A stretch of DNA of 8,812 bases from Chloroflexota bacterium. GTDB taxonomy: Bacteria; Chloroflexota; Dehalococcoidia; SZUA-161; SpSt-899. The notes beneath the pieces are model-generated. The model saw nothing but the letters and a program-made list of their open reading frames with translations, did no database searches and was not told the DNA's origin. Every line of letters starts with the position of its first letter. The stretch's first letter is position 1. Shown piece by piece: positions 1 through 5,138 of the stretch. Position numbers and translations under genes: made by a program. The stretch lies in the NCBI GenBank assembly GCA_018725425.1, contig QLUL01000034.1, positions 1 through 8,812 on the forward strand. The letters run 5' to 3'.

Positions 1-57
1 GAAGACTTTTAGGAAACTTCAGCCTTCAGCCTTCAGCCTAAATAGCTGAGTAGTTAC
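1..57. mobile_element. End of an IS66-like element running off the left edge
   Basis: The complement of positions 45-57 reads GTAACTACTCAGC. This matches 11 of 13 bases of GTAACTATTCAGC at 2892-2904, which is the outer end of the IS66 transposase fragment in this window. IS66-family inverted repeats are known to start with GTAA, so I read 57 as the outer boundary of an IS66-like element that extends leftwards out of the window. No coding sequence of it is visible here. Inward of the 13-bp match the two ends differ, so they could be the two opposite ends of one element type or the ends of two related elements. The first 8 bases outside the end (58-65, aattggtt) would be one copy of the target duplication, but the other copy is outside the window. 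Confidence 0.5.
18..38. repeat. Three tandem copies of TTCAGCC
   Basis: The 7-mer TTCAGCC occurs three times head to tail (18-24, 25-31, 32-38), just inside the putative IS66-like end. It may be part of the subterminal region of that element or a slippage-expanded microsatellite. It is far too short and unspaced to be a CRISPR. Confidence 0.7.
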
Positions 58-225
58 AATTGGTTTTAATATTAGCGAACCATGGGAATTAAGATAGGGG
101 ATAAGAAAAGCGCCGCCTCCGTTCTCACCCACCATATAAGGAAAGCGCCAGATGTTCCCTATGCCTACAGATGAGCCAATGCATGCAAGGATGAAGCCCA
201 TGCTGGATGACCATTTTTCCCTCAT
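19..225 (-). pseudogene. Truncated sodium:neurotransmitter symporter family (SNF) transporter, N-terminus only
   Basis: Residues 1-45 ([20 protein letters not shown]..., then [20 protein letters not shown], then PYL) match the start of SNF (LeuT-type) Na+-coupled amino-acid transporters. They cover TM1 with its unwound GSSVGIGN segment, which forms the Na+ and substrate sites in LeuT, the conserved WRFP, and the [13 protein letters not shown] loop into TM2. After Leu45 (about position 91) the similarity stops and an unrelated tail ([10 protein letters not shown]...) runs to a stop at 19-21. Family members are usually about 440-500 residues with 11-12 helices, so this remnant cannot transport. 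The start is six bases after the patatin stop and no good ribosome binding site is visible, so translation was probably coupled to the patatin gene as the last gene of that operon. The loss of similarity at about 91 lies 33 bp from the IS66-like end at 57. Confidence 0.8.
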
Positions 226-231
226 GTCATT

Positions 232-1233
232 CTAAAATGTCTGCATGTTATTTAAAAGCTTCAAAAATCTCCCTGCTTTTTCTTCACCATAATTCATCAG
301 ATCACGTATGAAGGCAGGAGAACGATCCAGTTTGGAAGAATAGTCCAGCTCCAGGTCAAGTTCAATTTTTCTAATAGTTACATACTTATATCTATCAGTT
401 GAGAAATGCCCCTCCTGCAACCACCGGTTAAAGGCTTCAATAGAACTTATTTCCTGATTGAGTGAGAGGTTACCCGCGAGTTCGTTTCTCCGGTCGAGTA
501 TATCTTCCACAGTTTTAGGTTCTTCACTTCTTTTTTGCGGATTTATCTGGATTATCCATATTTCATCTGTCTTACACTCATCTGGATCTAAATCATGAAC
601 AAAACACTCAATAGGAGGGTTATGGGAAAGAAGCCCATCCCAGTATGATCGTTCGCCAATCCTGATAGCAGGAAATAAAAGAGGTACAGCGGTTGATGCA
701 AGAATGGCTTCAACAGTTATATCAGCATTCTTGAAAATTCGAAAATTGCCCGTACAAACCTCCACAGAACCGACAAACAGGGATGAATGTGATGGTTTTT
801 TGAGTAGTTCCTGGATTTTATCAAAATCAACCAGTTGTTCAAGTATTTGCTTTAAACGATCCTGTCCATAAGGAGGATAGAAGTAAGGACTTATTTCCGG
901 CATGGGAAAACCACTGCTACGCATTCTTGTCATTGCCGTCACAAAATAATTTAACCCTGCATCCCACGGGGAATTTGCCTTGATTTCTTCCCAGAAAGAG
1001 TCCAAAAGCTCGATACTTTTCTTCTCATCATTTTGCAGCAGACCATACCATGCAAGCAAAGCGCATATTGCGCCCCCGGAACTCCCGCTAAAATCAATGA
1101 TCTGGTAGCCTTTCTTATTCAAATTCGGGAATTCTTTCAAAATTTTCTTGAGAACTCCGGCGATAAAAGCAGCGTGACTCCCTCCACCCTGGCAGGCAAT
1201 GCCTACTTTCCTGATTGAACATTCTTGTTGCAT
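232..1233 (-). CDS. Patatin-like phospholipase family protein
   Basis: A 333-residue predicted cytoplasmic serine acyl hydrolase with no signal peptide or membrane helix. The patatin signature is complete: glycine-rich oxyanion loop GGGSHAAF (residues 16-23), nucleophile elbow GSSGG (50-54, catalytic Ser52) and the Asp of the Ser-Asp dyad in WDGLLSHNPP (Asp199). Such enzymes cleave ester bonds of phospholipids or other acyl esters; the substrate here is unknown. The C-terminal part (WIIQINPQKRSEEP, then DRRNELAGNLSLNQEI) resembles the C-terminal extension of a patatin subgroup often annotated DUF3734, which I recall being found near 3-hydroxybutyrate dehydrogenase genes. With a GntP permease next door, a role in hydroxyacid or polyester turnover is conceivable but is inference. 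GAGAGG at 1239-1244, five bases upstream, supports the ATG at 1231-1233. It sits 25 nt after the permease gene and 6 nt before the SNF remnant, so it is probably an operon member. Confidence 0.88.
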   Translation of the reverse strand: MQQECSIRKVGIACQGGGSHAAFIAGVLKKILKEFPNLNKKGYQIIDFSGSSGGAICALLAWYGLLQNDEKKSIELLDSFWEEIKANSPWDAGLNYFVTAMTRMRSSGFPMPEISPYFYPPYGQDRLKQILEQLVDFDKIQELLKKPSHSSLFVGSVEVCTGNFRIFKNADITVEAILASTAVPLLFPAIRIGERSYWDGLLSHNPPIECFVHDLDPDECKTDEIWIIQINPQKRSEEPKTVEDILDRRNELAGNLSLNQEISSIEAFNRWLQEGHFSTDRYKYVTIRKIELDLELDYSSKLDRSPAFIRDLMNYGEEKAGRFLKLLNNMQTF

Positions 1234-1258
1234 ATCGACCTCTCAAATGAACTGATAA

Positions 1259-2617
1259 CTAAACTACTCCTGAATGAGCCAGGATCAGGATAACAAAAAG
1301 GGCTATAAGTGGGATGAATATGTTCACCACCATTATGTCGAAATAAGATTTCTTATGATTCAGGCGGGTGATGGAAAGCAGGGTAATTATGGCTCCGTTA
1401 TGGGGTAAAGTATCCAGTCCCCCACTTGCGATAGAGGAAACCCTGTGCAGTACTTCTGGATTAATCCCGTCCATAATTGCCCAGTTATGGAACTGGTCTC
1501 CGAAAATACCCAGGACTATAGCCATGCCTCCTGACGCAGACCCTGTCAGCCCCGCAAGTACCGTGGTTGAAAGAGCCGTAGCGATTATTGGAGTTGGGGA
1601 AATTTCGATCAGTGAATTACTGATAATAGCAAATACAGGTAGTGTTACGATGACCTTACCAAAACCAACTACTGAAGCGGTATTGAATATCGGCAGCAGG
1701 GAATCTGCGGCGCCTTCATCCATACTTTTGATCAGGTTTGCCCAGCATTTAAATGTCCGTGCATAAAGCGCAGCAGTAACCAGTATGGCAATGACAAGGG
1801 CGATGATCAGGCTCCACATTCCAATAACATTCTGTGGCGTATCGAACATGGGAAAGATCACGCGCGAAAGAATAAGGAAAGTCACCGGAATGAGTATTAT
1901 CGAAATAACTGCCCTGGAAAAACTGGGAATTCTTGTGTTGTCCGTTTGTGTATTGTTCCCGGCGTCAGTCTCTCCATAATCTTCACCAGATGCCTTAGCT
2001 TTCCTTGCTCTTTTTTCTAACCAGAGCATTCCCAGGCCGAACATTATTAGAGCGGCGACAATACCCAGAATTGGTGCGGCAAACAAATCTGTTTTAAAAT
2101 ACGGCATGGGGATTGCATTTTGAATTTGGGGTGAACCTGGAAGGGCGGTCATGGTAAATGAGAAAGCTCCGAGAGCAATCGCAGCCGGCAACAGTCTTTT
2201 GGGTATTTGCGCTTCCCTGAAAAGATGCGCTGCAATAGGGTATATGGCAAAAACGACTACAAATAAGGAAACTCCGCCGTAAGTGAGCACAGCGCAGGAT
2301 AAGACCACTGCAAGAATGGCTTTTTCGGTCCCTAATTTGGCGGTAATAAAATTACCAATAGCCCTGGAACATCCGGTGACTTCAATTACCTTTCCAAAAA
2401 TTGCACCCAGTAGAAAGAGTGGAAAAAAAGATAATATAAATCCTACTGTGCCATTCATATAAGTTTCTGTAAATACTCCCATCAGATGAAATCCGGGAGA
2501 AAACGACGCTGCCACCAGCGCCAGCAGCGGCGATATAATGATGACACTTAATCCTTTATAAGCAAGATAAATAAGTAAACCAAGAGCGAGTATTATTCCA
2601 AGGAGTTCCAGCATCAT
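1259..2617 (-). CDS. GntP-family permease (gluconate / hydroxyacid:H+ symporter type)
   Basis: A 452-residue inner-membrane protein made of about a dozen hydrophobic segments, the usual size for the GntP family of H+-coupled carboxylate transporters (gluconate and other sugar acids, 3-hydroxybutyrate). Family features include the N-terminal MLELLGIILALGLLIYLAYK helix, the TYGGVSLFVVVFAIYPIA segment, the ALPGSPQIQNAIP loop, a charged cytoplasmic linker (LEKRARKAKASGEDYG), and near the C-terminus TGSASGGMAIVLG and SGGLDTLPHNGAIITLL. Substrate cannot be read from sequence; a short hydroxy acid is a reasonable guess. The start overlaps the mscS stop by one base (TAATG). GGAGG at 2621-2625 lies 3 nt from the first ATG and 6 nt from a second, adjacent ATG (2612-2614), so translation may begin at Met2. 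The 25-nt gap to the patatin gene indicates co-transcription. The upstream promoter has been lost, so present expression is uncertain. Confidence 0.9.
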   Translation of the reverse strand: MMLELLGIILALGLLIYLAYKGLSVIIISPLLALVAASFSPGFHLMGVFTETYMNGTVGFILSFFPLFLLGAIFGKVIEVTGCSRAIGNFITAKLGTEKAILAVVLSCAVLTYGGVSLFVVVFAIYPIAAHLFREAQIPKRLLPAAIALGAFSFTMTALPGSPQIQNAIPMPYFKTDLFAAPILGIVAALIMFGLGMLWLEKRARKAKASGEDYGETDAGNNTQTDNTRIPSFSRAVISIILIPVTFLILSRVIFPMFDTPQNVIGMWSLIIALVIAILVTAALYARTFKCWANLIKSMDEGAADSLLPIFNTASVVGFGKVIVTLPVFAIISNSLIEISPTPIIATALSTTVLAGLTGSASGGMAIVLGIFGDQFHNWAIMDGINPEVLHRVSSIASGGLDTLPHNGAIITLLSITRLNHKKSYFDIMVVNIFIPLIALFVILILAHSGVV

Positions 2618-2625
2618 TAACCTCC
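2612..2625 (-). promoter_or_regulatory. TAATG stop/start overlap with Shine-Dalgarno for the GntP gene
   Basis: On the minus strand GGAGG is followed by TTAATGATG. The TAA of the mscS reading frame shares its last A with the first ATG of the permease, and a second ATG follows directly. This arrangement favours translational coupling: ribosomes ending mscS can restart on the permease. With mscS now 5'-truncated, that coupling may be broken. Confidence 0.7.
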
Positions 2626-2876
2626 AATTCTTACTTGTGGTTCAACGGCTTTATCTTTACCAAAATACACAGTCCTGTGCGGGAATGGTATCTCGATTCC
2701 CGCCTCGTCAAAGGCAGTCTTAATCCCTTTTATAAGCTCACTCCTTGCCGAAAACAGCGCCGACCTCTGTATCCATGCCCTGATTTTAAAATCGATGCTG
2801 GACTCTCCGAACTTTGTAATAATGACCATAGGCTCGGGTTCTAAAAGTAACGATTCAGTTACGGGTGGGCCTGTAA
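2617..2876 (-). pseudogene. C-terminal fragment of an MscS-family mechanosensitive channel
   Basis: The reading frame from about 2876 down to the stop at 2617-2619 encodes ...PPVTESLLLEPEPMVIIT, then KFGESSIDFKIRAWIQRS, ending near DEAGIEIPFPHRTVYFGKDK. This is the typical cytoplasmic C-terminal domain of MscS-type channels: the PEP/V strand, the G(E/D)SS(I/V)DF motif and the closing AGIEIPFPxR motif. The membrane helices, including pore-lining TM3, and the beta domain are missing. Family members are usually 270 residues or more and fewer than 90 remain. In-frame similarity extends upstream of the first available ATG (2827-2829) but ends at a TAA at 2874-2876, 16 nt before the IS66-type end at 2892. 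The channel was probably the first surviving gene of the permease-patatin-SNF operon and can no longer gate. Upstream of 2876 to 2891 I recognise nothing. Confidence 0.8.
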
Positions 2877-2891
2877 TTTATTTCTGGACTC

Positions 2892-3383
2892 GTAACTATT
2901 CAGCCTGTCGGATCATGCCAATAAAGTAGAACATTGTCAAAGGTCCCTGCATGCCGGAATAAAAGGATTCCCCTCGAAGGCAGCTTGAATGGTGTTGATG
3001 ACAGAAAGGGAGTTCTTTCTGAGGGTGGAGATGTAGCCCCTGATGCGGCAGAAAATATTTGCTCCCTGAGCACTGCGAAAGGTGCCCGAGATTTTTTGTT
3101 GAACTTTCATCATCCTGACATCGCGTTCCGCCTGATTATTATCAAAGGGAACGCTAAAATCATACATAAAGGCTAACGCCTTCTGGCGGTGCTCATTTAA
3201 GCGGTCCAAAAAGTTTCTAGCCTTGCTCTGTTTCTTTCTGCCCCGCCTCCCAGGTTGTCCCCGAGAGATAGGGGGCGGATTTTCAGCCATGCCATTTTCG
3301 ATCACTTGATCATATCTCTTTTCAAAGCCTTTGATCTGTACCGGGTCTAATTTATCAGATGTTGCGGAACTTGTCAATGACAA
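2892..3383 (-). mobile_element. 3'-terminal fragment of an IS66-family insertion sequence
   Basis: This remnant starts at its terminal repeat GTAACTATTCAGC (2892-2904). It carries the end of the transposase gene and is cut at 3383/3384 by the IS3-family element. Neither tnpA/tnpB accessory genes nor the other terminal repeat is visible on the far side of IS3, so the rest has been deleted or moved. It cannot transpose by itself. Confidence 0.75.
2937..3383 (-). pseudogene. IS66-family transposase (TnpC), C-terminal fragment
   Basis: The last 148 or so residues of an IS66 TnpC DDE transposase, which is normally about 450-550 residues. The conserved block VPFDNNQAERDVRMMKVQQK is followed by ISGTFRSAQGANIFCRIRGY. 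Glu87 in NNQAERD is the third catalytic carboxylate of the family. The two catalytic aspartates, the zinc-binding and N-terminal domains are missing. The preceding basic linker (RGQPGRRGRKKQSKARNFLDRL) is also typical. The reading frame enters directly from the IS3 terminal repeat; the apparent start is a TTG next to the junction and is not a real start. The stop is 45 bp from the IS66 terminal repeat, so this end of the parent element is intact. It is non-functional. Confidence 0.85.
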
Positions 3384-3393
3384 TGAGACACTT
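3384..3393. repeat. IS3 3' terminal inverted repeat
   Basis: TGAGACACTT at the IS66/IS3 junction is the exact complement of AAGTGTCTCA ending at 5109. Beyond these 10 bases the two ends share only scattered identity. This marks the orfB-proximal end of the IS3 element. Confidence 0.75.
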
Positions 3394-3404
3394 CCATCAA
3401 GAAT

Positions 3405-4481
3405 TTACTGTCGTAATGGATCACTTTTTTCTGATATCGGTTTATTGATCCAGGCCGCCTCCTGTAAGGCCATCGGTTTTGGCATCTTCCTCTTGAAGCG
3501 CTCCGGATGTTTTAAGAAAGCCTCATTCAAAACTGCCTGACGTTCTTTGATAATTTGTTCCGCCCGTCCGCAATGGACATCTTCGGGCGTGAGAAAGCCG
3601 ATTCCGGAATGGTAATGCTCCGTATTGTACCAGCGGAAAAAGGTCTGGCAGAAAGACCTGCTGTCTTCGGAACACCCGAACCGCTCGGGAAACTCCGGTC
3701 GGTATTTCATGGTTTTGAACTGGGCCTCCGAATAGGGATTGTCATTGCTCACATAAGGTCGGGAAATGCTTTTGGTAATCCCCAGATCAGCGAGCAGGAA
3801 AACAACCGGTTTTGAGGTCATGCTGGGACCCCGATCGGAATGGATGCTCAGTTGACTGGATTGAATCCCCTGTTTCTCACAGGACTGATCAATCAGCTTT
3901 TTTGCCAGTGTCCCTTGTTCCCTTCCGGCCACCATCCAGCCCACGACGTAACGGCTGAAGATGTCAAGGATGACATAGAGGTAATAATAGGTCCACTTTG
4001 TCGGCCCCTTGAGTTTTGTAATATCCCAGGACCAGACCTGGTTTGGTCCTTCTGCCAGCAGTTCCGGTTTGGTGTACATGGGATGGCGGAGTTGGTTCCT
4101 TCGTTCCCGGACTTCCTTATGCGCTTCCAGAATGCGGTAAATCGTCCTTACGGAACAGATATACCTGCCATCATCCAGCAGGGCGGCGTAAACCTCCTGC
4201 GGCGCTTTATCGACAAACCGTTCCTCATGCAGCGTATCAAGAACCTGCTGCTGCTCGTAAGGGGACAGGGCCAACGGTGACAAAGGACGGAGATATTCTT
4301 TCCCCTCTGAATCCTCACCCTGGTTCTGCCATCGGTAATAACTGGCCCGTGAAACCACCAGGGCCTCGCAGGCCGGTTTGATGCCCACGTCTTTGGCTAA
4401 GGAAGCTGTCATGCCCATAAGTCCTCCCCGTCCTTCTGATCGCGGGAGGGTTGGAATATCTCGGCAATTTTTTTTGAGCAT
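3405..4481 (-). CDS. IS3-family transposase OrfB (DDE integrase catalytic domain)
   Basis: The catalytic half of an IS3 transposase, 358 residues. After an HTH_21-type region (residues about 75-125, ALSPYEQQQVLDTLHEERFV, then RTIYRILEAHKEVRERR) comes the rve integrase core. Its DD35E triad is Asp153 in WSWDITKLKG, Asp216 in IHSDRGPSM and Glu252 in NPYSEAQFK, with 35 residues between the last two. All catalytic residues are present. The longest frame starts with an ATG at 4479-4481, but MLKKNCRDIP comes from the slippage tract and is probably not an independent start. The ATG at 4416-4418 has a strong GGGAGG five bases upstream and is a better start for free OrfB. The frame overlaps orfA and lies +1 (equivalently -2) relative to it. 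The OrfAB fusion expected of IS3 elements would need slippage at the A8 run or repair of a one-base indel. Confidence 0.9.
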   Translation of the reverse strand: MLKKNCRDIPTLPRSEGRGGLMGMTASLAKDVGIKPACEALVVSRASYYRWQNQGEDSEGKEYLRPLSPLALSPYEQQQVLDTLHEERFVDKAPQEVYAALLDDGRYICSVRTIYRILEAHKEVRERRNQLRHPMYTKPELLAEGPNQVWSWDITKLKGPTKWTYYYLYVILDIFSRYVVGWMVAGREQGTLAKKLIDQSCEKQGIQSSQLSIHSDRGPSMTSKPVVFLLADLGITKSISRPYVSNDNPYSEAQFKTMKYRPEFPERFGCSEDSRSFCQTFFRWYNTEHYHSGIGFLTPEDVHCGRAEQIIKERQAVLNEAFLKHPERFKRKMPKPMALQEAAWINKPISEKSDPLRQ

Positions 4482-4920
4482 CGATGATGAGCTCAGCTTT
4501 CCTTAGCCTGGCCCGCAGTTTCTGTATCTCCTTTTCCTGTTCTGCGATGCGGCGGAGAGACGTATCGGGTTTCCGGGCCTTGGGACCTCTCTTCTTGGAT
4601 GAAAGGGCATCCAGCGTGCCTCGCTCTGCTTGACGACGCCAGGCGGTCAGATTGGAAGAATAGAGACCTTCCCGGCGCAGAAGGGCGCCAACTTGCCCCT
4701 GCTCTTTGCAAACTTCGACCTCCCGGAGGATAAGTCGCTTATACTCCGCTGTATAACTCCGGCGACGGGCTTTCTCCGGAACCTCGGGATCGGGAACAGC
4801 ATTAATACCCCGGGAGCCGTGCGATGCGAGAGTTGAGGAAATGGAAGGAGCCCGTAGGGCGACTGGAATTTCCTCAACTCTCGGGCTAAGATTCATTCCC
4901 ATAACTTCTTTCTTCTCCAT
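4315..4920 (-). CDS. IS3-family transposase OrfA (helix-turn-helix / leucine zipper)
   Basis: The DNA-binding half of the IS3 transposase. Residues about 52-105 (RRRSYTAEYKRLILREVEVC, later LLRREGLYSSNLTAWRRQAE) form a helix-turn-helix that binds the terminal repeats. A basic KKRGPKARKP linker follows, then a heptad coiled coil (about 121-152, LRRIAEQEKEIQKLRARLRK and onward) for dimerisation. Similarity to OrfA ends near IIDAQKKL. The remaining 50 or so residues (PRYSNPPAIRRTG...) are a read-through of the orfB region in the wrong frame and look non-functional, so the natural product is a fusion at residues 148-151. The first 50 residues are a variable leader that contains a strong hairpin. 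GGAG eight bases upstream supports the ATG at 4918-4920. Transcription must start at or inside the IS end, which is separated from its outer copy by the 118-bp segment. Confidence 0.85.
   Translation of the reverse strand: MEKKEVMGMNLSPRVEEIPVALRAPSISSTLASHGSRGINAVPDPEVPEKARRRSYTAEYKRLILREVEVCKEQGQVGALLRREGLYSSNLTAWRRQAERGTLDALSSKKRGPKARKPDTSLRRIAEQEKEIQKLRARLRKAELIIDAQKKLPRYSNPPAIRRTGRTYGHDSFLSQRRGHQTGLRGPGGFTGQLLPMAEPG
4468..4475 (-). promoter_or_regulatory. A8 slippage tract between orfA and orfB
   Basis: On the coding strand the sequence is GATGCTC, eight A residues, then TTGCCGAG. The orfA frame reads GAT GCT CAA AAA AAA TTG and the orfB frame reads ATG CTC AAA AAA AAT TGC. OrfB is thus +1 relative to OrfA, not the -1 used by most IS3 elements. 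Loss of one A in the transcript (seven A) would join ...IIDAQK to NCRDIPTLPRSEGRGGL. Runs of eight or nine A are known sites of RNA polymerase slippage. A fixed one-base indel in this copy is the main alternative. Confidence 0.55.
4827..4883 (-). repeat. 16-bp perfect inverted repeat (hairpin) inside the start of orfA
   Basis: CGAGAGTTGAGGAAAT (4827-4842) is perfectly inverted at 4868-4883, separated by 25 nt that contain a second small stem, GCCC-GTA-GGGC (4850-4860). In the orfA mRNA this forms a long stable hairpin beginning 37 nt after the start codon, within codons 13-32 of the poorly conserved N-terminal leader. Hairpins near transposase starts are known in other IS families (IS10, IS50) to block translation from read-through transcripts. 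A similar role is possible here but not shown. No T-run follows it on either strand, so it is not an intrinsic terminator. Confidence 0.8.
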
Positions 4921-4949
4921 CTACTTCTCTCCTTCCCGCCCTACACTAA

Positions 4950-4971
4950 ACTATTAGGGGGAAAGTGTCTC
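4950..4971. repeat. Inner copy of the 22-bp IS3 5' end repeat
   Basis: Positions 4950-4971 (core ctattagggggaaagtgtc) are identical to 5087-5108. The complement starts with GAGACACTTTCCCCC, which is the IS3 5' terminal repeat lacking its outermost T. Directly outside lies the TCCCGACTTCCTACA inverted repeat of the 118-bp segment. Confidence 0.85.
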
Positions 4972-5087
4972 CCGACTTCCTACATTTTAGGAAATTAGCT
5001 ACGTTTTGCCAAGGCACTACATTGAGGTTTTAGCGATTTTCGTATCTGGAGCTTGCCCCAAATCCCCTCTTTTGTAGGAAGTCGGGA
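4970..5087. mobile_element. 118-bp MITE-like segment with 15-bp perfect terminal inverted repeats
   Basis: TCCCGACTTCCTACA (4970-4984) is perfectly inverted as TGTAGGAAGTCGGGA (5073-5087). The segment has no open frame of note and is flanked by direct copies of the IS3 end: at least 19 bp, or 22 bp if the shared edge bases are counted. Size, perfect inverted ends and flanking direct repeats fit a miniature non-autonomous element that inserted into the IS3 terminus. The target duplication would be unusually long. Internally only small motifs are visible, including CTACATT twice (4980-4986, 5017-5023). An alternative is a spacer trapped between two IS3 ends by IS3 insertion next to an existing end. 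I do not recognise the element. Confidence 0.6.
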
Positions 5088-5108
5088 CTATTAGGGGGAA
5101 AGTGTCTC
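5087..5108. repeat. Outer copy of the 22-bp IS3 5' end repeat
   Basis: Identical to 4950-4971. Here the adjoining base restores the full TGAGACAC terminus on the complement (position 5109), matching the 3' end at 3384-3391. This copy is therefore the more complete IS terminus. Confidence 0.85.
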
Positions 5109-5138
5109 ACTCTCATTGGCACAGAGGGTGCGTCATGA

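Larger units (their letters stand above)
3384..5109 (-). mobile_element. IS3-family insertion sequence with an interrupted 5' end
   Basis: The element is bounded by TGAGACACTT at 3384-3393 and by its complement at the other side, where AAGTGTCTCA ends at 5109 (another incomplete copy ends near 4971). It contains orfA and orfB on the minus strand, and the orfB stop lies 21 bp from the 3' end, as expected for IS3. Excluding the 118-bp inserted segment and one copy of the duplicated end, it would be about 1.59 kb, a plausible length for the family. The three bases outside each end (caa at 3381-3383, ctc at 5110-5112) do not match, so there is no 3-bp target duplication and the flanks have probably rearranged since insertion. 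The left flank is IS66; the right flank is the IS91 region. Confidence 0.75.

Noticed and set aside
18..38. TTCAGCC repeats as a possible CRISPR or attachment site
   Set aside because: Seven-base units without spacers; no array structure and no integrase gene nearby.
58..2891. Composite transposon carrying the permease-patatin genes as cargo
   Set aside because: Both edge genes are truncated host genes of one operon, and neither flank shows a complete IS66 element in the window. Two separate disruptions fit better.
3555..4381. Several plus-strand open frames of 86-146 residues opposite the IS3 genes
   Set aside because: They are antisense to orfB and orfA, whose catalytic motifs are clear. 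Their compositions are odd and they show no domain, so they are shadows of GC-rich coding sequence.
4827..4883. Inverted repeat as an intrinsic terminator or a separate small element
   Set aside because: No T-run follows on either strand, it has no flanking duplication, and the orfA frame runs through it without disruption.
4970..5087. 118-bp segment as a riboswitch or small RNA gene
   Set aside because: Apart from the terminal inverted repeats I see no strong internal fold, promoter or known riboswitch core. A mobile-element origin explains the flanking repeats better.
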